DNA from: Saxidomus purpurata
Taxonomy: Eukaryota; Mollusca; Bivalvia; Venerida; Veneridae
Assembly: GCA_022818135.1 (NCBI GenBank)
Contig: JAFMSR010000007.1
Coordinates: 23,811,846-23,875,845, forward strand
Length of the DNA: 64,000 nt
Direction of reading: 5' to 3'
Shown here: positions 1 through 12,006 of the stretch, one piece after another
How the letters are laid out: each line of letters begins with the position of its first letter
Numbering within the stretch: position 1 is the first letter of the stretch
Translations under genes and position numbers: made by a program
Notes under the pieces: generated by a model
Seen by the model: the letters and a program-made list of their open reading frames with translations, nothing else
Databases searched by the model: none
What the model was told of the DNA's origin: nothing

Positions 1-3000
1 ATGATTCTGGGTTACCTTGTAGTTGTAATCGGTGAAACCGTTCACTGGGCCTCGACATGCAGCGTCCTCGATAAATGGCGGGTGAATTTGATCACGTTAG
101 TTCCTTCTCGGGAATGTACGTAAATTATATCTTTTTTACAGACATTTATTTTTAGGTAAATATATATGTAATCGTTCGTAAATAACAAAGTTGTCATGAA
201 ATAACATCGGAAATTTGAAAATCAAACTACAAACTCTTATATCGAGCTTCGTACGTTTTCGTAAATTTCCGTAAATATCCGTACTTTTCCGTGATATGCA
301 TATGATTATCTTCCGTAATCAGCTAACAGCGCATTAATTTCTAAAACAGAAAAAATGTGTAATGCGCCCGTAAGCTATATACCTTCCTGCAGTCGTTTGA
401 AGATTTATGTACTATTTTTATTTGTAACATGTTCTTATCATATGCGGCTTCAAACAGAAGATTGATCTGGTCTGTCTTGCACTACTTTCGCATAGCGCAT
501 GTTTACAGTTGTTATTCGCACATAGCACGGCTAAAATTCTTGCAGGGTTTGAAATGTGGTATACTAACTTAGGCCTTGGGGACTTTCAGTCCCCAGGCCA
601 AAAATGGTGTCGAACTAGTTTATAACACAGATCAATTTTTACCATTTTATTAAAATACGGTGTCCATTCAAATTTAAAATTTAAGTATCGACTACATATA
701 TATTAATCATTGAAGGATCGATCTAAAGTGACTTCTGCATAATAAACAACAACGCTAGTAATTTATTTTAACAAGAAACGTCTGAAAAACGCCAGTATCA
801 GCTCGTTACGTCACGTCAATCTTGTATTTTACGTCAACATTTCTCATATTTTTCCCACTTCAAAATAGTTTCGGTGGCATGAAAAGAAGGACGGTGACCC
901 CTCTTTTTTATTTGATAGAATTGCTTTAAATTGGTTTAAGAATCCATAGCGCTTTTAAAATTTTTTTATCTTGGGCCGTTTTTTCGCAATTGATGCTAAA
1001 TGCGTCAATTTTGCAGTTATTTATGCTGCGAAAATTGTCGCCCCTACAGGGTTCGTTCCACACTTTTTCATATTTTTGGCAAAAAATATAAGATATTTTT
1101 ATTTTTTCAGATGGATATATGATTCTATTTTGCATTTATGAAAATTAGATCGTTTCATTATCTACATAGAAAGAGATATATCGAAAATAACACGAACATT
1201 GACGAAAATACACCTCCCCGCTAGGTGGCGCTTTTAACTCAGTTTCCATGGAAATATCACTTCACCGTATTACTTCTACAAAAGACAATTAGTAACGGGG
1301 TTGTCATGCAAAATATCTTAAATCTGCGTTGCCTTTTAAAAAAATGACCCGATTTCTGGAGGAAACCCGCGACCTCCCTTAATCCTCACAGCGTTTAGAA
1401 TGAGCTAATTTCAAACCTGAGACTTAATTAGCAAAATTAAATTAAATAATTGTATAAAACAATCGTGTTTATCTACTTGCGTATGCATTTATCCTGCAAG
1501 TGTATATATAATATATATCCATCCAGTTTTGAATTTAGATATTATAGGTTAACGACAGTTTTCTCCGTCTACTTAATCTGCCATCTACAATTATATAACC
1601 AACATAGATATCTTCCATTGACTTCAATGCTTACGTTCTAATGGAAGCTTTACTTCAAACAATTATTTTCTATAATTATCATGAAGTATACAGGTAGGTT
1701 CAAACAAAAAGATAAAGCTTTCGCGTCAAAAAAAAAAAAATGTAGTGTTTTTGAAAGTGAGATTGTGTCTCTGTTACAAGAAAGACAAAAAAGGCGTTTA
1801 TAAAGTAATTGTCATCTGACACAGTTTCGTCTCAAAAATATCGAGTTAGCGACTTTAGAAAAAAAAACGGTTTTAAAATATACCTCTTGAAATAACAACA
1901 GATGCTTGTAAAATACATATACCCACCTTCCCTCGTCCAACTATGTAACCACAACGCAAACTATAACGGATGATTTCAAGTCATTGGACATCAATAATTG
2001 TCATCAAATTCACAAAAACAATAATTTTAGCAAGTTTGAAGACACTATGATCAAAGGGTTATTTAGTAATTAAGCGAAAATAGTATCTAAAACACAACGT
2101 TACTGCGACTTTTATCCTTTGGTCACGTGACTCTTATATCGATAAGAATCAGTCCCTCTTTATAACCTATAATCTACGCAAGTAAGAAGATTTTATGTCA
2201 AAGCATTGTTAAGATCTTAAGTAGAAATAGGTTGTAAATAGTTACTAAGTCACGTTGATCTTGGACTTTAACTCAGTGATCCCAAAGTCATTAGAGTCAC
2301 AAACTTTGCAGAAGTTTTACTCATGTCAAGTTCAAAAACCGTACCTCAAATCATTTGTTATTTTGCGGAAACTATTTCTTAATGCAAGGGGAAACTCAAA
2401 ATCAATAGGGATAGCGTGGCCATCAGATAATCAAGCCAAGTAATTTTAATATCATTGCATTAATTATATACAGTATTATTTATAACGGCTGTCAGTGTGT
2501 TATTTCGCTTTATGAAACATCAGACTTGATTTTCCGAGGAAATAGGCCATGTGATAGTTTATGTTTATCGATTATGCTACATTGAACAAGAGAAAAAGTA
2601 CCAAGGGCATTATGATTTTCTGGCAAACAGAGATAAAAGTATTTATGCGAATGTTCAAAGTCAATTGAATATGATCTAATAATGCGGGATTCTTAGATAA
2701 CATTTAAGAGACTTAAGTGGTGTTGGTTTAAAATGTGTTTAGATAGTTAGTATTAATGTTCGTGTCTTTGCATTTACCTGTTTTATAGTATTTCAGTATT
2801 ATTACAAGTATAAGATATGAACAGTGATTAGCAGTAACCCAAATGTATGATTAATCTGAAAGAAGAGAGTTGCCTGTGCCAGACAAATAAGGTAATACAA
2901 CAATGTTTGGATTTCGTCAAAACTAGTTAATATGCTAGTTAAAAGCAATATATTAGAATTAATTGAAAACGTGAAGCAAGCTCTATTACCCTCCAGCAGG

Positions 3001-4389
3001 GCACTTTGCTTATTTTAATCAAGATGATTTCTCTTATCTAACAATTAAGTTGTATTCTAGACACATTTACGAAGCTTATCAGATTTAAAAAAGGCAAACG
3101 TTATACCAGACAACGTTTACAAAATACTCTCGTAGTTATTTTTTTTACTTGTGTACAATTAAATTCAAAGCATTACACGTAAAAGTAATAAATAGGTACT
3201 TTAGATGCTGAACGTTGGTTTCTTAGCTATGGATCAGCATTTTCAACATGGCGCCATCTAAAGTTTTGCTTTCAAATATATTAAAGTAGCAATAATTTTG
3301 CAACAGTTTGGTTGGTTTATGATGAATACACAGAACCAGACAGTGTAGGTGCTCGCAGTATAGATTTCATTTTCCAAACTGCACGCACAAATCAACGTTA
3401 AAGTTTAACACATAGTCAGTTATAAAATAATTCAATAAGCATCTCCTCGTATATTCTGTTTTTCATTTCCGTTTTTAGAATTTTATTTACCTTTAAATAA
3501 ACTAAAAGAAAAATTCAAGTTTTAAGGAATATTACCACATTTAGAAATGTCTGACATAGTTGATAAATAAAATAGAGTTTCTCATTTTCGTATATAGTAA
3601 AACTCGAACTAATTTCCGTACTTCATACATGTACTATCTTCTAATTGTCACCAGAGCCAAATGAGTATTACGATGCTAGTATTAAGGTTGAATAGATTCA
3701 AAGTAATATTTCTTTCTATAGTGTGCTTTTGTATGCATGGTGGCTAGTACATCAATCTTATGTAAGGGTGTTCACAGGCCAACATCTCAATTTGACAAAT
3801 TTTGGTCACGTTACAGCTGAGTTAGTCGAACTGATATACAATAAATTCGAGAATAGCTTGGCTTATATTTGATTTTGACAGCATTTTTGAGACTTTCTAT
3901 CTAAAAAAACGCGATAGATTCGGAATGATCATGGCTGTCGACAACATCTGGTGTTAATTTGAGTATTTCAGTGACGTAAAAAGTAAAATTATTAAATTTT
4001 AAAGTCAAAACACTTCAGAGATATTTTTGTTTATTAAATAACCTCAGCTGGTTCCTTATAAAATGACCGGTAGTCATAAGCATGACATTTTTAAGTTTTG
4101 GCTGCCGCATTCGTTTGGTAAAGAATCTGCATCAGCTTCAGATTACGTTTGAATGTGACAGAAACCAGTACGGTCTTGTGTGGTCTTGCAAGAAGTTAAA
4201 GATTGAAAATTCATAACCAGAATAAACAGCATTTATAGGATTTGCAGCGAATGGCCGTAATTATGCTTAACGTATGACGGTATACGCCGGAAACCGGTTT
4301 GGCATTCGTTTCATCACCTGGTTGAAATCTAGGGCGTCATCGGCTTAACATTACAGGACATGCCGATATCAAATGCAACAGACAGGCTG
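1..4389. other. Gene-free AT-rich stretch
   Basis: I see no supported gene in this 4.4-kb stretch. The short open frames (for example 926-1135 minus and 2255-2443 plus) have no recognisable domain, splice context or composition bias. It holds a strong small hairpin at 572-599, short clustered variants of a TTTCCGTA-like word around 250-295, and A-runs. It is probably intergenic or intronic sequence of a gene whose exons lie outside the window. Confidence 0.5.
572..599. repeat. Short GC-rich hairpin
   Basis: GGCCT and GGGGAC (left) pair with GTCCCC and AGGCC (right), with one bulged T and a 5-base loop. It stands out in an AT-rich neighbourhood. It has no T-run typical of a terminator and no attached gene, so its role is unknown. 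Confidence 0.5.
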
Positions 4390-4700
4390 GCAAAAAATTG
4401 CCACAGAAGCAGAATCCTTTAATGAGTTACCTGCACCAGAAATCAGCTGGATCTCCTCTTGCAAAACAGGTTAGCCAACATTTTCCCCCTGTCATGTGTA
4501 TGTTAAATGCATTGGTGAAGATACATGTAGTGTTCTACAGTTTCGAGCCTGCCACATTCACAGCAAGGGTCCTCTCTTATTCCAACTTTGTATTGGTGCT
4601 GTGACCGGGCGATGAAACGTATACATAGCCTGTTTCCAGCGTGACAAAACTTTATCAGTATTAAAATTTTATATAGATGATAACAATGTGGTACGGGAGG
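4390..4700 (-). pseudogene. Non-LTR retrotransposon ORF2 C-terminal fragment
   Basis: The minus-strand frame 4748-4503 carries a Cys/His cluster of the kind found at the C-terminus of non-LTR (LINE-type) reverse-transcriptase polyproteins. A stretch reading YKVGIREDPCCECG is followed by an ETVEHY segment and a final Cys, giving a C-x-C ... H ... C pattern. Only about 45 residues are convincing. The frame has no upstream reverse-transcriptase core in register and no UTRs, so this is a decayed remnant. It lies head to head with another RT remnant at 4690, on the opposite strand, so two independent insertions or an inversion are likely. Confidence 0.55.
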
Positions 4701-5540
4701 ACAGAAACAGATGTCCTTGTACACAGGACGGTGTAAATTTATTTGCAACTACACATAAACTGAAGAAAGTGAAGTCGTTTACAGTAACATGCAATGGCAA
4801 TTTTATTAACTCTCAAAAGAAAGTAAAATATTTAGGTCAGGTTATAGACAATGACATGTCCTGGGACTAAACAGTAAATGAAGTAGTCAAGAGAGTAATT
4901 TCAAGAATAAATTGTGTTTATAGGCAAAGGAATTTGCCTACTACAATTCTCAATAAAGTTATTCTTTAGTTCAATGCCTTTCCACCATTATTGTTCTTCT
5001 TGGTACAGTGATTTATCTGTACGGTTAAAACAAGACTCAGAATGTATCTTGTTACAGTAATCAGATTTATTTATGGCTATTTTCCAAGAACATCACTTCA
5101 AGATTAAGATTTTGCAACCAGGCCCCGTGCTTATAAACATTCCTTGAGCATTATCTTAGACTCAGATTCTTTCTATAAGCACTGATTTCTGAGTTGAACG
5201 AAACAACCCATTTAGTCTGAGATCATGCCCAAGAAATGTTTATAAGCACGGGGCCAGGGTATGCTTAGAATAGATGAAAGAGTCAAACAATTTGGTCTAA
5301 ATTATGCCTTTGTCATATCGTATAATAAGTGCCAATTTTCCAAATTTATCTTCATTACACAGTTATAGAAACACAAATAGTTCTAACAATTTGTATGTTC
5401 AAAAAAGAGAGGAAATATCATGGATGCAAATACGTTTTCCATATTTGTATAAATACTTGGAACACTTTTACCAGGACCAACAGAAGAGATATGGTTTTAC
5501 AAACATTTTATAAGGACCGCATTGGAAATATATTTTGACT
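4688..5540 (+). pseudogene. Degenerate non-LTR reverse transcriptase fragment, split by a hairpin element
   Basis: Frame 4688-4870 reads like the end of a LINE-type RT domain: a VKYLGQVIDNDMSW block, the usual LGxxID...W motif, then a TAA stop. Reading on through stops gives typical thumb-region residues (V..VVKRVISRINCVYRQRN). Similarity resumes after 5256 with a RMLRIDERVKQFGLNYAF-like segment. The 135-bp inverted-repeat element at 5121-5255 separates the two parts. Several stops and frame changes mark it as dead. The family (jockey-, RTE- or CR1-like) cannot be settled by eye. Confidence 0.55.
5121..5255. mobile_element. 135-bp hairpin MITE-like element
   Basis: The ends are near-perfect inverted repeats: GGCCCCGTGCTTATAAACAT on the left and its complement, ending in CACGGGGCC, on the right. 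The interior contains further complementary blocks around TCTTAGACTCAG and TCTGAGATCATG, so the whole unit can fold. It interrupts an RT-derived sequence. No clear target-site duplication is visible. The structure fits a non-autonomous DNA transposon (MITE). Confidence 0.65.
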
Positions 5541-5988
5541 TCAATGGGCTGTCCTGCATATGTAAAGTCATTTTTATACTATAATACTTTAGTTGTTATA
5601 CTAATAGTGATTTTTAGATTAAATAAAAAAATAATTATGTGATACTAGTATTAATGGTGATAATTGGTATTAATGATGATTATAGCTGTAAGGCTTTCCG
5701 TGATATTTATTTGCGATATGCTGTAAAGTATGAGATTTCTGTGCTATAATTTCTTTTACGGTTACTGTATATGATTTTATATCTATCTGTCTATGGTAGA
5801 CTTTCGTTTAAATAAAGTCAGGTTTGCTAAAGGAACATTATTTTGACAATCAGCCGAAGCAAACAATAGTATAGCATACCAATTGTTATCCTTTTGATCA
5901 GCACAACTGCGTTCTGGTACAAGGGAAGGGGAAATAATTACAAAGAGAACTCTACTTCTATTTTTTATTTTGAAAATAATTCCGTTTC
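5541..5988. other. AT-rich stretch with no recognised feature
   Basis: I find no gene, inverted repeat or tandem array here. It may include the decayed 3' tail of the retrotransposon fragment that ends near 5540. Confidence 0.4.
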
Positions 5989-6212
5989 TTTGTTAGTTGT
6001 TTGTTGTATTCAAACAGCTTACAATCTTCTTGATGATTCATCTGAAAGAATAAAATATCTATAAATAGTAAGACCGTTTCAGTTTGTATACATTTTGTCA
6101 TTTGTTAGTTGTGTGTTATATTTAAACAGCTTACAATCTTCTCGAAGATTCATCTGAAAGGATGAAATATCTAGATAAATAGTAAGACCGTTTCCGTTTG
6201 TATCCGCACTCA
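5989..6212. repeat. Tandem duplication, about 112-bp unit
   Basis: Two adjacent copies (about 5989-6100 and 6101-6212) share the blocks TTGTTAGTTG, ACAGCTTACAATCTTCT, GATTCATCTGAAAG and AGTAAGACCGTTTC in the same order. They differ by scattered substitutions and small indels. No coding content was seen. A local duplication is the simplest reading. Confidence 0.75.
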
Positions 6213-6610
6213 GTTAGTTCTCATACTACTAAGAAATATATTGACCGTTATTAAATTTTGTACTAAAAATCCTTACGTTGTTTTTGATATGGAAATGGAA
6301 GATACACGTTGCCATAAATATATGTAGCTCACTTCTTTTTGTTAGATGTAAAAACAAATCATTTCGTGAATAAGCGGCATCAATACAATAGAAGAATACA
6401 CTTAATCATTTTTAGAGTAGTAGTGCATAGTTCTTTCTCTTTTCTATCCGTAAATTGTGTAATCAAAAGTGATAATGTTCAAAACCTATTCCCAATATGT
6501 GTTACATACTGAGTAACCAAACAAAGCTCAACAGACTGTAGAAGTGATAACTTTTAAATCACTTCGGCACATACACCTACTATAATAGTCACTAGCGGCA
6601 AGTGTCTAAC

Positions 6611-6616
6611 TTTATT
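6611..6616 (-). promoter_or_regulatory. Candidate polyadenylation signal for the cysteine-rich peptide gene
   Basis: TTTATT on the plus strand is AATAAA on the minus strand, about 266 bases past the stop codon of the peptide gene. It is the first canonical hexamer I noticed downstream. Six-base matches are common in AT-rich DNA, so this is only a candidate. Confidence 0.35.
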
Positions 6617-6881
6617 ATAAGCGATTTAAGGCAACTTGCAAATTCGTTTGTAACTCTGTTACACAAAAATATTTTTACTTGGACACATACATTGTAACAA
6701 TATTCGTATAAGAAAGATAAAACATTACTAATAAGAAGGGTTGCTTTTATCAAGTGTTAATTTCTCATTTCTTTCTCATAGCATAATTAAACATTAATTT
6801 ATATGACATAATTGATATGTGTTCTGCAAATAAAGTTTCTTACTTCTTAATTATTTCTTCCTCATCGAAATCACTTGACTC

Positions 6882-7012
6882 CTATTCGCAGCAACAGATT
6901 TTGCCATCTTCACAAGGTGAATCCACACAGCCATCCGATCCTGGAGGTGGTGACTCATAAGGAATATCACATGTTGTCATACTGATGCATTTGCACGGTA
7001 TGCCTAACTTAT
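6882..7012 (-). CDS. Cysteine-rich peptide gene, exon 2 (mature peptide)
   Basis: 131 nt. The acceptor is the ag at 7014-7013 after a T-rich tract. The first two bases complete the Asp codon begun in exon 1. It encodes the whole cysteine-rich region and ends with the motif ICCCE then TAG at 6884-6882. Confidence 0.8.
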
Positions 7013-10000
7013 CTATCAACAGAAAAAAAGATATTCAGACGTGTATTTATCTCATACAAGAAGCAGTTAAGCTGCGATTTGTAAAGTACAAATAAACTAC
7101 TGAAATTCAACTTTAGTCCAAGAAAGTTTACAGCGAGAAGAAATAAGTTGGTGTATTGTGAAACAATGTAATTGTGAACAGATTGGAAGGACGAGAGGCG
7201 AATTAAATAGCTCCCATCGGGCTTTTTGTACAGAAGTGATCTTTAATCACCAAGGCTGCTCTAAGATTGGCTTTTGACATAATACTACAAATTGCTATTC
7301 TTGACAGAGACTAGTTAGCTTTATTTTAAACCAGAGTAGCTTTTGTAGTCTGAATGCACTGTAGTTTGTCAGAATAGGATCAATTGCTTAACCTTTTAAA
7401 TAGACAAGCGCTTCCCTTACAAATTCATGCCTGAAGAGGGCCTAACACTTTTATATTTGTAATGTTGTTTAATTAAATGTCTATCTAACAACTACTTCCA
7501 TGCTTAAAAGAAATCATGCATACAAAATTCCATTACTTTAAACACTAAGGACCTTATTTTGAGGGACTGCAATAATATCACTATAAAATCATTTAATACA
7601 TAATAACAGTTATAGTCCACAAAAATGTATGCAGTATATACAAGATTACATTCCTATTTAAGCTTGACCTTGTCTTTAGGATGTTGCACCCAAAACGTCA
7701 GTGTTTAGCAAGGTGCTAGACTTTTGTGCCAACTGATTTTAAAATCCTTCAATGCAAAATAGTCCGGACATGTTTGCTTACATATATCATTTGTAAAATG
7801 CTTTTACTAAACTACAAGTTTGTCCTAGTTAGGGAAGTTTTATTTAGCTACACGTCTTGATGTTACGACACTGTGCCAAGTTATTAACATCCTTCCCTCT
7901 CCAGACAAAAAGAGACAGACTCATTTTTCTCAATAAAAAGGCTGGTGACCTATCATTTTTAAATTTGCTTTTCAATAAAGTGATGCTTTAGGACAATTCT
8001 TCTTGCAGACAAAATTAAGAAATTTTCATTCGCTTGAACATTAATAAAAAAACTTTGACCAAATGACCTACAAATTTGACGTATTGTGTTTTATAGCGAA
8101 ACGTAGTTTCTCTTTAGTCATGTTTTTTCAGTTTGAATACATTTTGAAATCTTTCAATTCATGACATAGTTTCGTGAAATAGGATCAGAGTTGCTTTAAC
8201 ATGCCTCTTGGGGAATAAAAAACAATGGTCAGTTGCCAAATTTAGAGTTTTATTATTGCTAAACATGAGATAGGGGTCATTTTCACTGTTTTCGTGGTAT
8301 ACTACAAAAAGTGTCCATTACTTACAAATTAGGCTGGTGACCTACCTTTTTTATTTTATATTCTGAATAAACAGGTATTACCCTAACATTAACTGTAATT
8401 TCATAAAGACATCTCTACAGTTTCATCATTTTTTTCAAGCAATGAGAATTTTATGAAATTTCGTTTGTTGTTAGGGTAGAATAGTGACCATTAAAATTGT
8501 AAATCAAACTTTAATAAGTGATACATATATATACTCCTAGGATAAATAACATTGCCAAAGTTATAACCCCAAATAACGATCTGTATGACAGTTTATCCAC
8601 ATTGAATTACATGTAAAGGAAATCTGTTTAAATAGTTTTTTGAGATCCTAGTAAAAAATTAAAAATCCTCACTAAATTATCGGTTATGTATATCTTAATT
8701 TGTATTGGTCAATAACAGAAATAACTTGGTAAAACTTATTTTTTATATGTATTTTAAAGAAACCACAGCAGTTTGAGTATAATTCTTAACTACAAACCAA
8801 TGTGACCATATTGAAAAGTAATATAACTTTAAGTTTAAATCACAGACATCGAATTTAAAATCTCGACTAATATCTGAGATCAAATCAGCCGAGCAGAGGC
8901 TGATTACATAGCTGTACTGGGTGATAATTAAATGACCCGAAAACCTATGGTTATGTTTATTACTGGTATATACTCTATCACTGCCGTACAAAGTAGATCA
9001 GCGTGATATTGCTTCAAAGTAAGTAGGTAAACTCCAAATTTTGAAGTTGTGTTCTAAAAGGAAGGAAACCGATTTTTGCATAATTGCTGGAAATATATGC
9101 CAGCACACTGACATGGTTTTAATCTACAACATACTATGAACCATTAGAGAATGAACAGAAAATTAGTTGTTTCGTTGTCCAGACAGTCAGATATTAAATG
9201 GTAGATATCATGAGATCTTCTATAAATGTGCAACACAAAACAATAGTGATCGCATAAATAACAAATTAAACGCATCAAATCAGCCTGATGGTAAAATAAA
9301 TGAAAACTAGAGCTATCACTGAAGGTAATTAAAATACCCCAACAAATGTATCTTGTCACAAGAAATGGCTTCCCAAATTAGCCTAACCTCAATAACTATA
9401 TGATTAATATCTGTGACATGCTCATTTGAAATTTTGTATGTGAGCTACAAAGTGAACACATGAACTTTGATCCCTAAATGTATTCTAGCCTTTGAACCAA
9501 GATATATGGGATACATACTACGTACATTATTTTGTAATGGTGGACATTGACCCCAAATTGCATGAAAATTCTTCAAGGGGCTCGGTCGATTTCGGCCATT
9601 GATTGTTAATTTGACCATAAACTGGCACAGTAAAACATAAAGTGTTTGTATATTATAGTGTCATACCTACTTAAAGGGCTAGGCATGAAACATATGAGAT
9701 ACTTTCTTTTCGAGCACATTTACCCCCCGAATTCAATCCTTTAATGTCAGGCCCCAGGTAGGTACGTGTACATTTGCAATTTTTTAAAAAGCTGTAGGCT
9801 CACCAACCGGCCAAATCAAAACGGACCCTTGCAGGGATTCAAACCTTCGACTTCCAACGCCCAAGGCGGATGCAAAACCACTAGTAAGACTAAAGAAGAC
9901 TGTATGTTTTGCATGTCATATTAAATATCTGAACATTTGACTTTAAAATGGTTAAGGCAATAAAATCTCATAAACTTGACTCCTAAATGTGACCTTGACC

Positions 10001-10638
10001 TTAAATTGCAGGATTGGAACATGTATTTTGCACATCGTCTTCATAAGATAAATATTAGTCCCAAGTTTCAAAATATTCCTTAAAGGGGTTAAGGAGGTAT
10101 GGAGCAGACACGAAAAACGAATGATCCCTTAGTTTGACCTTGAACTTAGGATGACGAAGTTTGAAGATAAATTCTGCACGTCGTCTTGATAATACAATCA
10201 TTTATGAAAATCATCCAATAGATATGAAAGATACAGTATGGACAGAAATGAAACCAATGGCCCCGATGTGTGACATTGACTTTACGGTGAAGGGGTTGAA
10301 GCATGGGTACTTGACGTCGTCTTGATGAGATAAACATTTGTCCCAAGTTTTATGAAAATCCTTTAAGGGGTTCAGAAGATAGAGTGGACACGAAACCCGT
10401 CATACTCCTATATATCACCCCCAATAAAAAGAGAAAAAAGAGAAAAAAGAGAAAAAAACTTTGCTTGTTTAAGTATACCAATTCTTTCTAGAATGCGTTT
10501 GTTCGTGAATTTAGACTATTACCTATCATACATAAGATAAGTAAAACAAATAAGATGGAACATACCAGATGCCTCTACATTGTGCATACCAAGGATGAAA
10601 AATACTCCAAGAAGTACGAAACAAACTTTGTTGCTCAT
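6882..10638 (-). CDS. Small secreted cysteine-rich peptide precursor (two exons)
   Basis: CDS is the complement of exon 1 (10566-10638) joined to exon 2 (6882-7012): 204 nt, 67 residues plus TAG. The start is the only ATG giving a signal peptide: MSNK, a hydrophobic core (VCFVLLGVFFILG), then a polar end VEAS, with predicted cleavage near residue 24. The intron (7013-10565, 3553 bp) begins gtatg and ends with a pyrimidine-rich tract plus ag, in phase 1. The mature part (about 25-67) has eight Cys at 31, 33, 39, 53, 58, 64, 65 and 66, spaced C-x-C-x5-C-x13-C-x4-C-x5-CCC, with an acidic bias (8 Asp/Glu against 3 Lys) and a PPP turn at 46-48. It should enter the secretory pathway and form up to four disulfides. 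Family and function are not recognised; a host-defence or shell/mucus peptide is possible but unproven. Exon junction, frame and signal peptide agree, so the gene model is fairly secure. Confidence 0.8.
7013..9530 (-). other. Intron of the peptide gene, 3' part
   Basis: No exon is supported here. The phrase GCTGGTGACCTA recurs near 7940 and 8332 inside two loosely similar AT-rich blocks, suggesting fragments of one dispersed repeat. Open frames at 8743-8991 and 9144-9359 (minus) have no recognisable domain. Confidence 0.45.
9535..10410. repeat. Diverged tandem-core repeat in the peptide gene intron
   Basis: Units of roughly 135-150 bp repeat the same ordered words: GACCTTGACCTT or variants, GTCGTCTTGAT(G)A, CCCAAGTTT.A, AAAATCCTTTAAGGGGTT and GGACACGAAACC. 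Three better copies lie between about 9985 and 10400, with a weaker block near 9540-9600. Arrays of this type, built around GACCTTGAC, are widespread in bivalve genomes. Confidence 0.6.
9775..9900 (-). repeat. tRNA-derived SINE-like fragment
   Basis: On the minus strand this reads as a tRNA-like block with a degenerate B box (GGTTTGAATCC) preceded by an A-box-like segment and a GCCTTGGGCGTT anticodon-arm region. It lacks pairing for a functional tRNA. It is best read as a SINE head. Confidence 0.45.
10566..10638 (-). CDS. Cysteine-rich peptide gene, exon 1 (signal peptide)
   Basis: 73 nt from ATG at 10638-10636 to the donor gtatg at 10565-10561, leaving phase 1. It encodes 24 residues that form a textbook signal peptide and nothing else. 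Separation of signal peptide and mature peptide into different exons is common for secreted defence and venom-like peptides, but does not by itself give a function. Confidence 0.8.
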
Positions 10639-10734
10639 TCTGTGACTAGTTAAAATATTAATTAAAACAGTACGCTGTTGTCCTTTGATAGTATATCAAT
10701 GAAATGATCAGTGATGAATGTCAACCTCATCAGT

Positions 10735-10755
10735 CACGTGCTGACGATATATATC
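10735..10755 (-). promoter_or_regulatory. TATA-like box and E-box upstream of the peptide gene
   Basis: GATATATATC (10746-10755) lies about 110 bases upstream of the peptide ATG on the minus strand. It is followed by CACGTG (10735-10740), a perfect E-box. Spacing would place a start site near 10720 with an 80-base leader. Position fits a core promoter; there is no direct evidence of use. Confidence 0.45.
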
Positions 10756-11866
10756 TCTATGAAGCTTGTCTGTACTTGAAAATAGAAAACAGTATCTTCT
10801 TTTGAGATATCTCATCTATTCTCGAAACGAAATAATACGAGTAAGGTAAAGTAAAACAGTTGTATTTCTTGTGTTTTCGGAGACATTTTTCACTAACAAT
10901 TATGTGTTGTATATAGTTTTTTAATTTGTAGACTTTGTATATAGTATATTGTGTCTTGACCATCATAATATTTGAACTGTAAATGTCCAAAGGCGTCTGC
11001 AAAATACCGATTTGCATATAAACTTGAAATTTGAAACTTGTTATTTCACAGATACGTTTTGTACATGTATGTAGCTGATCCTAAGCAGTTTGCCTTATCG
11101 TAAGTTACTGGTATAGATCAGTACCAGTACTTTCAGAATCCGTAAGAAAATAATCCTTCATATTGTTATGCGAAACTACATGGGCGTAAATGACTCAAAC
11201 CTGAGAGAAATCTACTTGATGTGCACCACTTAATAAAAGTACTATAAAATAGTATCGCTTAAAATCTTTAAAAAAACTTATTAAGGACACATTTGTGAAT
11301 TAAAACAGAGATGAAAACATTTTAATAATGTAGTCAACATAGGCTAGGATGAAGCCTAACGCAAGAGGTGTTGCATTGGAGCAGTATATTCTGCGGCAAA
11401 TATCTTGGCTTAATTAGTTCCTATACCTTCTCTTTGATTTTATCTCGTTGTCCAATCAATATTAAATTAGGTTTCTATGATTGTTGTTTCTAAATTGTAA
11501 TTGTTCCACGACATGTGTCCTAACAGATGTTCCAATTATTTTATATGAATTTCCCTTGGACAATGTATACGTTTGCTTTTTCAAATCACAACACCGAGAT
11601 AGGCCAAGGCCAGTTTAAACTTTTCTTTTGTGGTATTTTATTTGGTATTTTATTGTTTTGTCTGTATAACCTACTGCTCGTTTCACCACTATTTAAGTTA
11701 AGTACATACCGGCATTTAATCTAACCCTCATGGTCAATCGAAAGGACCAGTACTAGATTCCTATCCTCCGAAAGAAACTACCAACAAACTGGTAGCAGAA
11801 ATCGAATAACCATTGATGAATGAAATGATAGATTTAGAAATTTCAAAGCGGTGATCTTGGCTATCC

Positions 11867-12006
11867 GACCGCAGGCACGGGTCAAAACTAATTTTTCACC
11901 TGACCACAGACGCGGGCCAATACTCATCTTCTATCTGACCACAGGCGCGGGTCAAAACAAATCTTTTGACTGACCAAAGGCGCTGGTCAAAACTCATATT
12001 TCACTT
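11867..12006. repeat. 35-bp minisatellite, four units
   Basis: Units start at 11867, 11902, 11937 and 11972 with an exact 35-base period. Each begins GACC(G/A)CAGGCGCGGGTCAAAAC or close and ends in a T-rich half. The first half of each unit is much more GC-rich than its surroundings. There are no unique spacers, so this is not a CRISPR array. Confidence 0.85.

Noticed and set aside
11867..12006. Possible CRISPR-like array
   Set aside because: The 35-bp units abut with no unique spacers, and the genome is eukaryotic.
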